Below are positions 46,316 to 54,351 of a stretch of 64,000 nucleotides of DNA, piece by piece. The position numbers and the translations under genes are program-made. Each line of letters opens with the position of its first letter. The stretch's first letter is position 1. This DNA comes from JABDCI01 sp964475835 (lineage in GTDB: Bacteria > Verrucomicrobiota > Verrucomicrobiia > JABWAM01). The notes beneath the pieces were generated by a model. The model did not search any database, was not told where the DNA came from, and saw only the letters and a program-made list of their open reading frames with translations. The stretch is taken from NCBI GenBank assembly GCA_964475835.1, contig CAYYYL010000005.1, forward strand, positions 1 through 64,000, read 5' to 3'.

Positions 46316-46648
46316 CTACCATCCCTCGATTCGTGTAAGCAAGTCGGAGATGGTCTCCTCCATGTGACGCAGGTCCTTGCGGCGTCCCTTCCGGGGTTTG
46401 ATTTGAAGAGTGTTTACCGCATCGCGCATGATGGCGAGATCGGTCAGAACGGGGTGGGATTTTTTGGAACGCCCCCTGGATTTTTGTGTCAGTCCGGCAA
46501 CATCCTGCAAAGCGTCGATGATATGCAGGAGCTGGCCTTCGACGCGGTTGCTGTAAGCCGAGAGCGTTTCGCGAAAAAGAAGACGGAGATGTTCCAGCTC
46601 ACGGGCGAGTTCCTTGTCCGGAGAAAGGGGCTTTTTAGGGAGGGACAT
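46316..46648 (-). CDS. small helical protein linked to tandem kinases
   Basis: A 110-residue, highly charged, predicted all-helical protein (KEL.RELEHLRLLFRETL, then basic stretches RGRSKKS and KPRKGRRKD). It has no signal or membrane segment. I do not recognise a family. It starts 11 bases after the stop of the thymidylate-kinase-like gene at 46660 and is the last gene of a three-gene unit with the tandem kinases, so it may be a regulator or scaffold for them. Basic patches could bind phosphate or nucleic acid, which is speculative. Confidence 0.7.
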   Translation of the reverse strand: MSLPKKPLSPDKELARELEHLRLLFRETLSAYSNRVEGQLLHIIDALQDVAGLTQKSRGRSKKSHPVLTDLAIMRDAVNTLQIKPRKGRRKDLRHMEETISDLLTRIEGW

Positions 46649-46659
46649 GGGAGGGTGGG

Positions 46660-47352
46660 TTATTTGATTCCCAACAGATCTCCGACCTTTTTTCGAAGTT
46701 CATTATGGATGGCGCCGATGGAACGGTTCCCATTGATGACCTGAAAACCATACTGCTTTTGCATCGCCTTGAAATGGGTCTGGATGAGTTTCTGGTAGGC
46801 GAGGAAACTGTCAAACAGGTTGTCGCCAAGACCGATATCCATGCCGCTTTCCCAATAGTCCAGGGCCATGTCCTTTTGAAAATTGCGTTCCACGAGAAGA
46901 CGCGGGGAGACCTTCAGATAGAACACGGCGTCCGGGACGAGGGCCATACTGTAGAGGGAGGCCACCCATTCAGGATCGGCTCCGCGCGCCATGTCACGGG
47001 CCATCAGGGTGTAGATGTAGCGGTCAGCGAGAACGATGAATCCGGCGCGAAGGGCGGGAATGACGTTGTTTTCCAGCTGATCGGCAAAGTCGGTGGCGTA
47101 GAAGAGGCTCATCGTGCGCTTGCCAAGAATATTTCCCTGCTTGGCCCGATCGAGATCCTCGCTGACCAGGGTGGATCGTTTCAATCCGATGGAGGCAACG
47201 GCGAACCCCTTGCTCTCGAGCCACGCCGTCAGCTTCACGATCTGAGTGGAGCGACCGGAGCCGTCGGCTCCCTCGACAACGATCAATCGACCGTGGAGTT
47301 GCTCGAGTTTGACGCCGGGGAGTCCGGCGCCGTAGAAATGCTTCTCACTCAT
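46660..47352 (-). CDS. thymidylate-kinase-like protein (second of a tandem pair)
   Basis: A 230-residue P-loop NMP-kinase-fold protein. The Walker A reads EGADGSGRST (~23-32), with Arg where Lys is usual. The DR motif reads LADRYIYTLMARDMARG, where canonical TMP kinases have DRY..S..AYQ, so the residue that contacts thymine is changed. The lid has few Arg. It shares a Y.E.GMD...G/S.D..ESF..FQ-like region with the adjacent paralogue. It probably phosphorylates some (d)NMP or another phosphate compound, but true dTMP kinase activity is doubtful. Its ATG overlaps the stop of the first kinase (ATGA). Confidence 0.82.
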   Translation of the reverse strand: MSEKHFYGAGLPGVKLEQLHGRLIVVEGADGSGRSTQIVKLTAWLESKGFAVASIGLKRSTLVSEDLDRAKQGNILGKRTMSLFYATDFADQLENNVIPALRAGFIVLADRYIYTLMARDMARGADPEWVASLYSMALVPDAVFYLKVSPRLLVERNFQKDMALDYWESGMDIGLGDNLFDSFLAYQKLIQTHFKAMQKQYGFQVINGNRSIGAIHNELRKKVGDLLGIK

Positions 47353-48041
47353 TTGTGGGGAAAGTGGAGCGCGAAACGGGGCAGATCAATTCTGCCGGAG
47401 ATCGTTTTTCGCATTTTTTCCTGCTGTTTCTCGATGGGCTCGGTGGCATCCATCACCATGAATTTGAACTCCGATTCCATCGCGCAATATTGATCGTTGA
47501 TCCGTCCCTGAAAAATTTTAAAGCTTTCGTAGGGATCGCTGGAGAGATTTAAATCCATTCCTGCTTCATGATATTTGAGTGCGGGCCTGCCTTCGAGGAT
47601 GCGGGAGAGGGCCACTTCGAGGGGAAGTTTGAAAAAGAAGGTGAGATCAGGAAGACTGGCGATGCTGTAGACCTTTCGCAGCCATTCCGGATGGCATCCC
47701 CGAACGGCATCCCGGGCAAATGCGGTGAACATGTAACGGTCGCAGAGAACAATGTATCCGGCCCGAAGCAGGGGGTGAATCTGCTGTTCCCAGCGGTCAA
47801 GAAAATCCGTGCAATGGATCAGACTGAAGGTGGTTGGGGTGAGGAGATTGTTTTTCTTTCCCTTTTTGGTCGCGTTTTTCACCAGTCGCGAGGAGTTCCA
47901 CTCTGAGAAAAACACCTTCAACTGCTGGAGTTCCAACCAGCGTTTGGCCAGGTAAATCTGGGTGGACTTTCCCGATCCATCCAGTCCTTCCACTGCAATC
48001 AACTTGCCCGGGTAGTTGTGATGCTTGAGGAGGGCGGCCAT
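47349..48041 (-). CDS. thymidylate-kinase-like protein (first of a tandem pair)
   Basis: A 230-residue paralogue of the next gene. The Walker A is intact (EGLDGSGKST, ~19-28). The DR motif reads LCDRYMFTAFARDAVRG, again with ARD in place of AYQ, and the lid region reads LEGRPALKYHEAGMDLNLSSD. The C-terminal part has a QEKMRK helix typical of the fold. The two kinases overlap by four bases and are followed by a small helical protein. A pair with one intact and one altered Walker A suggests an active/regulatory heterodimer, which is inference. It is divergent from thiG. Confidence 0.84.
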   Translation of the reverse strand: MAALLKHHNYPGKLIAVEGLDGSGKSTQIYLAKRWLELQQLKVFFSEWNSSRLVKNATKKGKKNNLLTPTTFSLIHCTDFLDRWEQQIHPLLRAGYIVLCDRYMFTAFARDAVRGCHPEWLRKVYSIASLPDLTFFFKLPLEVALSRILEGRPALKYHEAGMDLNLSSDPYESFKIFQGRINDQYCAMESEFKFMVMDATEPIEKQQEKMRKTISGRIDLPRFALHFPHK

Positions 48042-48164
48042 AAAGGTTGATATTTTGCTTCACGCCCACCAAAAGCACAAGTGACAATCCAGTGACATTG
48101 GCTGGCAGAGGACAGCAAATCCGCTTTCTCTGGATGGGGAGGCTGTGTAGGATGGATTGCTGCC

Positions 48165-48947
48165 ATGGATTCCACTCTTCATATCGCTGGTCGAGCTTTT
48201 GGATCGAGGCTTCTGCTCGGAACGGGCAAGTTCCAATCGAATGAATCGATGCGTGATGCTCTTGCGGCTTCGGGCACGGAGATCGTCACGGTCGCCCTTC
48301 GCCGGGCGGACCTTTCAGGCGGGAGGGACGAATTCGCCAACATCCTGGAATTCATCGATCCTAAAAAATATCTGATCCTTCCAAACACCTCCGGAGCGAT
48401 GAACGCCGAGGAGGCGGTTCGGCTCGCGCGTCTTGCCGGGGCTGCGGGGCTTCCAAAGTGGGTGAAGCTGGAGATTCATCCCGATCCTCACTATTTGCTT
48501 CCTGATCCCATCGAGACCTTGAAAGCCGCCGAGATCCTTGTTCGGGAGGGATTTACCGTGTTGCCGTATATCAATGCGGATCCTGTGCTGGCATTGCGTC
48601 TGCAGGACGCGGGTTGTGCGACGGTGATGCCCCTCGGTTCTCCGATCGGTTCCAATCGAGGAATCGAAACCAGGGCACAGATCGAGATTATTGTGGAACA
48701 AGCGCGAGTTCCTGTGGTGGTGGATGCGGGGCTTGGGTCTCCATCCCAGGCGGCGGAGGCATTGGAGCTGGGCGCCGATGCGGTGCTGGTGAATACCGCC
48801 ATTGCCGTGGCTTCGGATCCCATTCGGATGGCGCGTGCCTTTCGAGCTGCCGTGGAAGCCGGGCGCGAAGCCTATGAAGTGGGGCTTGCCCCTCGCATCC
48901 GAAATGCGGAGGCGACGAGTCCTTTGACGGGCTTCCTTTCAGCCTGA
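48165..48947 (+). CDS. thiG: thiazole synthase ThiG
   Basis: ThiG builds the thiazole phosphate ring of thiamine from DXP, dehydroglycine or glycine, and ThiS thiocarboxylate. The 260-residue protein has the TIM-barrel pattern of ThiG: SRLLLGTGKF, VTVALRR (Schiff-base Lys is in VKLEIHPD), PNTSGAMNAEEAVRLARLA, VMPLGSPIGS and the phosphate loop DAGLGSPSQAAEALELGADAVLVNTAIA. It stands alone, without ThiS, ThiH/O or ThiF next to it. The MoaD/ThiS-like carrier at 54043 lies in the sulfur operon instead. I see no TPP riboswitch in the 123 bases upstream. Confidence 0.95.
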   Translation: MDSTLHIAGRAFGSRLLLGTGKFQSNESMRDALAASGTEIVTVALRRADLSGGRDEFANILEFIDPKKYLILPNTSGAMNAEEAVRLARLAGAAGLPKWVKLEIHPDPHYLLPDPIETLKAAEILVREGFTVLPYINADPVLALRLQDAGCATVMPLGSPIGSNRGIETRAQIEIIVEQARVPVVVDAGLGSPSQAAEALELGADAVLVNTAIAVASDPIRMARAFRAAVEAGREAYEVGLAPRIRNAEATSPLTGFLSA

Positions 48948-49022
48948 CCGGGGCGTGCCTCCAAATGAAGTGGCAAGCTGTTAGGGATTGAAATTTTGTG
49001 GAGATTGAGTTTCCATCCCCGG

Positions 49023-50261
49023 ATGGCCACCGGTGATGATTGGTATTTTCTTCGCGGGGATCAAACCGTGGGCCCCCTTTCGCGCGAGAGTCTGCTTCAA
49101 AGTCATTTTTCGGGGCAGGTGACGCTTGAGACTCCGGTTTGGAGGGAGGGGATGGGGGGCTGGGAACCCGCCGGTTCCATTCCAGGTCTTCTTTTTAATG
49201 CTCCCGACCCGGACGCAGCAAAGGTCACCATCCAGACTTCGAAAAGGGACAGCAAGCCCAGCATGGCGTTTACCAAAACCACGGCCCGTCTTTCCTTATC
49301 CAAGGCGGTTCATAAAGGGGATGAAGTCGCGAAGAGGGAGAGCCGGCGCATTCAAATCGCGACCCTGTTGGCCTCCCTGTTCATGATCGTGATGGGAGCG
49401 ATGGCCTGGTTTTACCAAACTAAATTTCCAAATGTGGCATGGTTTCCCTGGATTGCCATGGGTATGGGGGGGTGCGGAGTCCTATCCCTCCTTGGATTGA
49501 GGGTGCTGGACGGTTTTTTTCGGCTGCTTGCCCTCGTTCTGCTTGGACCCGCCTTAATGCTTTTCTGGCCGGTATTGATGGGGGATGTGTCCTGGAAGGC
49601 GATTCCCGATGCATACTATGTCTTTCTGGCTTATAGCATTCTTTACTGTCTGACGATTCGCATCGGTTTGCGTGACTATGTGCTTCAGGGTGCGACGCGG
49701 ATCGCGATGCTGACAGGGGGGCTCACGGTGGGGTTTACCCTTTGCACAATTTTTTCCATCTGGTCACCGGCAGGGTGGTCGGACCTGGTTCAAAATGGAG
49801 ATTCGATCCGATTGCCCGGCATCCTCGCTCAGGCATTCAATCATCCGGAGTGGGGAACACGGGTTGGAATGCTGGAATTACCTCTACCTGAAGGAGACAT
49901 CAAGCATCCCATCGAAACCGCAGTTTACCGTCGTGATGCCTCGGGCGCAAATCAGTTCACCCTCAAAACACTGGATGGAATAAAATTTCAGGTTCCCATC
50001 ACCCAGTCGGGATCGAACCTTTCAGAAATTCTAAATCGAGACTGGCCCATCATCCTTCCGATGAGACGGATTGAAGAATCGGATCGACTGGAATTGATGG
50101 TAGCCGGAAAGGTGGTTCCGGTGGTTTCTGCTTCCCTTCGCATTGAACGGATCGAAAACGGGTTTTGGGAGGGATCCCTTCAACTTCAATTGGGCAGGGA
50201 GCGCGAAAACGTATCCTCCAACGCAATTGGAGCATTCAAGGCCCGGGTGACGGATTTTTAA
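49023..50261 (+). CDS. GYF_2-domain multi-pass membrane protein
   Basis: A 412-residue protein from ATG 49023. An N-terminal GYF_2 module (~4-55; DWYFLRG.QT.GP.S...L......G.....TPVWREGM..W) precedes a Lys-rich linker and four to six transmembrane helices (~120-260). A soluble C-terminal domain (~270-412) has no family I recognise. It is the third GYF_2 protein in this window. The 3' end overlaps the convergent cysNC gene by four bases. Function unknown. Confidence 0.82.
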   Translation: MATGDDWYFLRGDQTVGPLSRESLLQSHFSGQVTLETPVWREGMGGWEPAGSIPGLLFNAPDPDAAKVTIQTSKRDSKPSMAFTKTTARLSLSKAVHKGDEVAKRESRRIQIATLLASLFMIVMGAMAWFYQTKFPNVAWFPWIAMGMGGCGVLSLLGLRVLDGFFRLLALVLLGPALMLFWPVLMGDVSWKAIPDAYYVFLAYSILYCLTIRIGLRDYVLQGATRIAMLTGGLTVGFTLCTIFSIWSPAGWSDLVQNGDSIRLPGILAQAFNHPEWGTRVGMLELPLPEGDIKHPIETAVYRRDASGANQFTLKTLDGIKFQVPITQSGSNLSEILNRDWPIILPMRRIEESDRLELMVAGKVVPVVSASLRIERIENGFWEGSLQLQLGRERENVSSNAIGAFKARVTDF

Positions 50262-52156
50262 ATCTCGTAGTCCGTATCCGTGATACGTGCAGTCTGGAGA
50301 AGATAATCGAGGATGCTGGCCACGGATTCCGAGGGTGTCTGTTTGGATGTCTGGATCAGGAGGTCCGGTTTCTCCGGGGCCTCGTAAGGTGAGGAAATGC
50401 CGGTGAAGTTTTTGATCTCTCCCGATCGTGCCTTGGCATACAATTTCTTGGGATCCCGTTGTTCACACACTTCGATGGGGCAGTCGATGTGGATTTCGAT
50501 GAAACGAACCTGTCCCTCGACCATGATTTCCCGTGCCCGAGCCCGATCGGCGCGGAAGGGGGAAATCAGGGAGCTGATGACGATCATTCCTGCATCCGCG
50601 AAGAGCTTGGCAACTTCTGCGGCGCGACGGATGTTTTCAGACCGGTCCTCCTGGGAGAAGCCGAGATTGGCATTGAGGCCGTAACGAAGGTTGTCCCCGT
50701 CGAGCACATAAGCTTGCAGGCCGCGACCAAAGAGTTCGCGTTCAAGCATGGTCGCAATGGTGGACTTGCCCGAACCGGAGAGTCCGGTGAGCCAGATCAC
50801 GGCGCCGTAGTGTCCATTGTGGGCGGCGCGTTCACTGACGGAAACCTCACCCTTTGACCATGTGATGTTCTCGCTGACGGGTTGAACCATGCGGCTTTCG
50901 TAGGCGACGTGGGTGGTGATGCCTCCGCCGGAAACCTCACGGTCATCCACGATGACGAACCGACCCGTTTCGGCGATGCGCATGTGGTCATCCAGGGCCA
51001 GCGGCATGCGGGTGCGTAAAGTGATTTCGGCTACATCGTTTCGGGCCACGCGGTCCCGTTTTTCTGCGGTTTCCGAAAGGGTGGAGGCATCGATCACCTT
51101 TTCGATGGACTTGAGCTCGCACTCCAGCTCCTGGGTGGTGAGCTTGATTTTGTATTTCTTGCCCGTCTGGAGAGGGGTCCGCCCCATCCAGAACACGTTT
51201 GCCTGGAAATCACGTGTGGTGCACGGAGGAGCGGATTCCAGACATGCGATCTGGCCGCGTTCGACAAAAATCTGCTCCGTAAGCGTCACGCCGATGGATT
51301 CCCCGGCGGAGGCGGTAAGACTGGAGGGTGCATTCCAGCGTTCGATCGTATTCACCACACTCGATTTGCCACTGGGCCAGAAATAAAGCCGATCTCCCAC
51401 CTTGAGGGAACCCGCCTCGATCCGTCCTGCGAGGATGCGACGATGATCGAAGCGATAAACATCCTGAATGGGAAAACGAAGGGGGAGATGGGTGGGCGGA
51501 GGGGGTACGGCAAATTCATCAAGCGCCTGAAGGACGGTCGGTCCCTTGTACCACGGCATCTGTTGGCTGAGCGTGGCGATGTTGTCCCCGTGCTTGGCGG
51601 AGATGGGGATGAACATTTTGGGTTCCACGCCCACCTGTTTCAGAAAGGCGCGATATTCCTTCTCGATGTTGCGGAAGACGGCTTCGTCGTGATTTTTGAG
51701 ATCCATCTTGTTGACGAGCACGGCGACCTGCTGAATTCCGAGCAGGTGAAGCATGTAGCCGTGGCGACGGGACTGTTCCTGGACGCCTTCATTGGCGTCG
51801 ATCAACAGGAGGGAAGCGTCGGCATGGGCCGCGCCCGTAATCATGTTCTTTAGAAATTCTTTGTGACCCGGCGCGTCGATGATGACGTACTGGCGTTTAG
51901 GGGTTCGGAACCAGATCTGGGCCGTGTCGATGGTGATGTTTTGATCGCGCTCAGCCTGCAACGCGTCCATCAGATTGGCGAACTCGAAGGGCACACCCCG
52001 GCGCTGGGCGATGGCCACGAGCTGTTCGTATTTTCCTTCGGGGAGGGATCCGGTGTCGTGAAAAAGGCGGCCGACAAAGGTGGACTTTCCGTGGTCCACG
52101 TGTCCCACGATCACGATTTTAAGCTGTTCGTTCTTCTGGAGAGAGGTTGAATCCAT
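50258..52156 (-). CDS. cysNC: sulfate adenylyltransferase large subunit fused to APS kinase (CysN-CysC)
   Basis: A 632-residue bifunctional enzyme. The N-terminal half is the CysN GTPase: G1 GHVDHGKSTFVGR, G3 DAPGHKEF, G4 NKMDL, then EF-Tu-like beta domains. With CysD it makes APS from sulfate and ATP using GTP hydrolysis. The C-terminal half (~440-632) is APS kinase: Walker A LTGLSGSGKSTIA, DGDNLR.GLN, and FIEIHIDCP, converting APS to PAPS. I start at ATG 52156, seven bases after the cysD stop; the longer frame to 52621 is not supported. It is the last gene of the sulfur operon. Confidence 0.95.
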   Translation of the reverse strand: MDSTSLQKNEQLKIVIVGHVDHGKSTFVGRLFHDTGSLPEGKYEQLVAIAQRRGVPFEFANLMDALQAERDQNITIDTAQIWFRTPKRQYVIIDAPGHKEFLKNMITGAAHADASLLLIDANEGVQEQSRRHGYMLHLLGIQQVAVLVNKMDLKNHDEAVFRNIEKEYRAFLKQVGVEPKMFIPISAKHGDNIATLSQQMPWYKGPTVLQALDEFAVPPPPTHLPLRFPIQDVYRFDHRRILAGRIEAGSLKVGDRLYFWPSGKSSVVNTIERWNAPSSLTASAGESIGVTLTEQIFVERGQIACLESAPPCTTRDFQANVFWMGRTPLQTGKKYKIKLTTQELECELKSIEKVIDASTLSETAEKRDRVARNDVAEITLRTRMPLALDDHMRIAETGRFVIVDDREVSGGGITTHVAYESRMVQPVSENITWSKGEVSVSERAAHNGHYGAVIWLTGLSGSGKSTIATMLERELFGRGLQAYVLDGDNLRYGLNANLGFSQEDRSENIRRAAEVAKLFADAGMIVISSLISPFRADRARAREIMVEGQVRFIEIHIDCPIEVCEQRDPKKLYAKARSGEIKNFTGISSPYEAPEKPDLLIQTSKQTPSESVASILDYLLQTARITDTDYEI

Positions 52157-52163
52157 GGGGCGC

Positions 52164-52976
52164 TTACATGTAGCCATCGCGGCGGAGTTTTTCGAATGCG
52201 TCTTCCGATTCCTTGTCCTGAGCGCGTCCGGATCGTTCCGAGGTTTTTGTTTCGCGAAGCTCCTGGATGATCTCGGCGACGGTTCGTGCATTCGACTTGA
52301 TGGGAAAGGTGCAGGGCGCACAGCCCAGGCTGCGGTAGCGTTCGCCTTTTTCGTTGGCGAAGTAGAGGGGTATAATCGGCATTTTTTCACGTTCGATATA
52401 CTCCCACACATTGAGCTCAGTCCAGTGAAGGAGGGGATGGATTCGGATATGGGTTCCGGGTTCGAAGTCGGTTTTGAATTGATCCCAGAGTTCGGGGGGT
52501 TGATCAGTGACGTTCCACTCCATGTTTTTGTCACGGGGCGAAAAATAGCGCTCCTTGGCACGGGTGGGATCTTCATCCCGCCGCACTCCGACGATGACGC
52601 CGGTGAATTTGTGCCTTTCAAGCACCTCCTTGAGGCCGTCCTTTTTCAACATGCCGCAACATTCAACGCGCGTAGCCTTCCCATTGGGGAAGGTGTGGCC
52701 TTCGCGAAGGACCGGCTCATTTTTTCCGACAACAAGTTGAAGATTCCATTCCTTCACGAGCTGATCACGGTACTCGATCATGGATGCGATCTTGTAGGTG
52801 GTGTCCACGTGGACGAGGGGAAAGGGGACGTGTCCCAGAAATGCCTTTCGGGCAAGCCAGAGAAGGACGGTGGAATCCTTGCCGATGCTCCAGAGCATCG
52901 CGAGATTTTCAAATTTATTGAAAGCCTCCCGAAGAATGAAAATGCTTTGGTTTTCGAGAATATCTAGGTGATCCAT
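52164..52976 (-). CDS. cysD: sulfate adenylyltransferase small subunit CysD
   Basis: The catalytic subunit of ATP sulfurylase, 270 residues from ATG 52976. The PP-loop reads WSIGKDST, followed by HVDT.YK, and RRDEDPTRAKER and the GCAPCTFPI.S block are typical of CysD. It joins the GTPase CysN, encoded seven bases downstream. A terminator-like hairpin lies 42 bases upstream of its start (53018-53044), between it and cysH. Expression may therefore be lower than that of the upstream genes. Confidence 0.95.
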   Translation of the reverse strand: MDHLDILENQSIFILREAFNKFENLAMLWSIGKDSTVLLWLARKAFLGHVPFPLVHVDTTYKIASMIEYRDQLVKEWNLQLVVGKNEPVLREGHTFPNGKATRVECCGMLKKDGLKEVLERHKFTGVIVGVRRDEDPTRAKERYFSPRDKNMEWNVTDQPPELWDQFKTDFEPGTHIRIHPLLHWTELNVWEYIEREKMPIIPLYFANEKGERYRSLGCAPCTFPIKSNARTVAEIIQELRETKTSERSGRAQDKESEDAFEKLRRDGYM

Positions 52977-53017
52977 GGGAAACGTCAATTATGTGGAAAA
53001 ATTGGAAAAATGTCGTT

Positions 53018-53044
53018 GAAAAAGACGTCGCGGCCAAGGCGACG
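53018..53044 (-). terminator. intrinsic-terminator-like hairpin between cysH and cysD
   Basis: On the minus strand CGTCGC-CTTGGCC-GCGACG is a perfect six-pair GC-rich stem (53026-53044), followed by TCTTTTTC. It starts eight bases after the cysH stop, inside the 75-base cysH-cysD gap. It could terminate a fraction of transcripts and create two expression levels within the operon. Confidence 0.65.
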
Positions 53045-53051
53045 ATAAGTT

Positions 53052-53777
53052 TTATTTTTCCTTTTTCTTCATGAAAGTGTGAATGCCGCATTCCGTTTTA
53101 CTGAAACCGGTCCAGCGGCCCGCGCGCTCATTCTCTCCGCTTGCGGTTTTGTTCGTGCAAGGCACACAACCGATCGAGCGATATCCCTGATCGTGCAGCG
53201 GGTTGTAGGGGATCGCATGCTTTTTGAGATAGTCCCAAACCCCATCGCGTTTCCAGTTGGCCATCGGGTTGAGCTTCACGATCTCGCGATTCATGATCGG
53301 ATCGGCTTCGTAAAGCTCCACGATTCCAATGGAGGAACGCGTGTCGGATTGCTGGCGGCGCAAGCCGGTGATCCAGCAATCCAGGGATTGAAGCTTCCTC
53401 TGTAGAGGCTCCACTTTCCTCATGAAGCAGCAGGAGTCGGGGTCGCTCTTCCAGAGTTCCGGGCCGTGGCGGGCGGCTTGCGCCTCCACGGAGAGCTCGG
53501 GCTCGAGACTTTCGATCGAAATACCGAAAAAGTTCTCGAGGCGGTTCTTCAATTCCACGGTTTCGGGAAAGAGAAGCCCGGTGTCGAGGGTGAAGACCGG
53601 GAGAGGGATTTGCTGTTCCCGGGCGATGTGCATCATCACGAGGCCGGCGCCCTGGAAGCTCGTGCCGATGGCGGCACGGGTGCCGAACGTTTCCCACGCC
53701 CAACGCAGCATCGCCACCGTGTCCGCCTGTTCGAAGCGGGCATTGAGTTCGGAGAGTTGCGTGGCGGTGAGATTCAT
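53052..53777 (-). CDS. cysH: APS/PAPS reductase with four-cysteine Fe-S motif (CysH)
   Basis: A 241-residue reductase that makes sulfite from activated sulfate. The PP-loop-like region is GTSFQGAGLVMMHIA, with TLDTGLLFPET following. The double Cys (SCCFMRKVEPL), second pair (GCVPCT) and the C-terminal ECGIH motif are all present. The CC...CxxC set marks the [4Fe-4S] type, which in known enzymes prefers APS over PAPS. That is notable because the operon also encodes an APS kinase domain. Starts 12 bases after the NIL protein stop. Confidence 0.94.
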   Translation of the reverse strand: MNLTATQLSELNARFEQADTVAMLRWAWETFGTRAAIGTSFQGAGLVMMHIAREQQIPLPVFTLDTGLLFPETVELKNRLENFFGISIESLEPELSVEAQAARHGPELWKSDPDSCCFMRKVEPLQRKLQSLDCWITGLRRQQSDTRSSIGIVELYEADPIMNREIVKLNPMANWKRDGVWDYLKKHAIPYNPLHDQGYRSIGCVPCTNKTASGENERAGRWTGFSKTECGIHTFMKKKEK

Positions 53778-53789
53778 GGGAACGTGCCG

Positions 53790-54041
53790 TCAGCCTTCGA
53801 TGGTGTTGATCTCGACGGGCTCGACCTTGACCTTCAACTTTTCGAGCCATTTGATCGCCTTCTTGATTTCCGTGCGCTGGCCTTCCATCGAGAGGGAGAT
53901 GATGCCAAGTTCGGTGGTGACACTCGCCTGGCCGATGTTGGTCACCACATTAAACTTATGGCCGATCTCCCAGATGATCGGGCGTTGCACGATCTTCGAA
54001 GGGATGGTGAGCCAAAAGCGGCGTGTTTCCTTGTTTTTCAT
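53790..54041 (-). CDS. NIL-domain protein
   Basis: An 83-residue protein consisting of little more than an NIL domain: RFWLTIPS..V..PIIWEIGHKFNVVTNI.QASVT.ELGI.SL...G...EI..AI.WL. NIL domains are ACT-like folds, best known at the C-terminus of the methionine importer MetN and in NIL-ferredoxin proteins tied to sulfur-amino-acid synthesis. In this operon it may sense methionine or cysteine or assist sulfur transfer. It lies one base after the MoaD-like gene and 12 bases before cysH. Confidence 0.9.
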   Translation of the reverse strand: MKNKETRRFWLTIPSKIVQRPIIWEIGHKFNVVTNIGQASVTTELGIISLSMEGQRTEIKKAIKWLEKLKVKVEPVEINTIEG

Positions 54042-54042
54042 A

Positions 54043-54321
54043 TTAACCTCCAGCGATTGCGGGAACGATGCTCACCTCGTCGCCTTCCTTGACGGAGGTT
54101 TCTCGGCTTTTCAGAAACCGGATGTCCTCGTCGTTCAGATAGACATTGATGAAGCGGCGGACCTCTCCTTTCTCGTCGCAAAGGCGCTCCTTGATGCCGG
54201 GAAATCGTTTTTCCAGGGATTCAATCATCTGGCCGATGGTTGTGCAGGATTCCACGTCGACCACTTCCTGGTCCTTTGTGATCTTGCGCAGCGGGGTGGG
54301 GATTCGAACTTTGATAGGCAT
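54043..54321 (-). CDS. MoaD/ThiS-family sulfur carrier
   Basis: A 92-residue ubiquitin-fold protein ending in AIAGG. The C-terminal Gly-Gly is already exposed and ready for adenylation and thiocarboxylation. The core FINVYLNDEDIRFL and VKEGDEVSIVPAI are typical of MoaD/CysO-type carriers. No E1-like activator (MoeB/ThiF) is encoded nearby, so a shared enzyme is needed. Position 30 bases after a threonine-synthase-like gene and before sulfate-reduction genes, under a SAM riboswitch, suggests it delivers sulfur for homocysteine or cysteine synthesis, not for molybdopterin. Confidence 0.92.
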   Translation of the reverse strand: MPIKVRIPTPLRKITKDQEVVDVESCTTIGQMIESLEKRFPGIKERLCDEKGEVRRFINVYLNDEDIRFLKSRETSVKEGDEVSIVPAIAGG

Positions 54322-54351
54322 GGTTTTTCCTTAGGTTAGCAGAAATGTGAG

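Noticed and set aside
48042..48164. Possible TPP riboswitch before thiG
   Set aside because: None of the conserved THI-box blocks (such as CTGAGA) is present.
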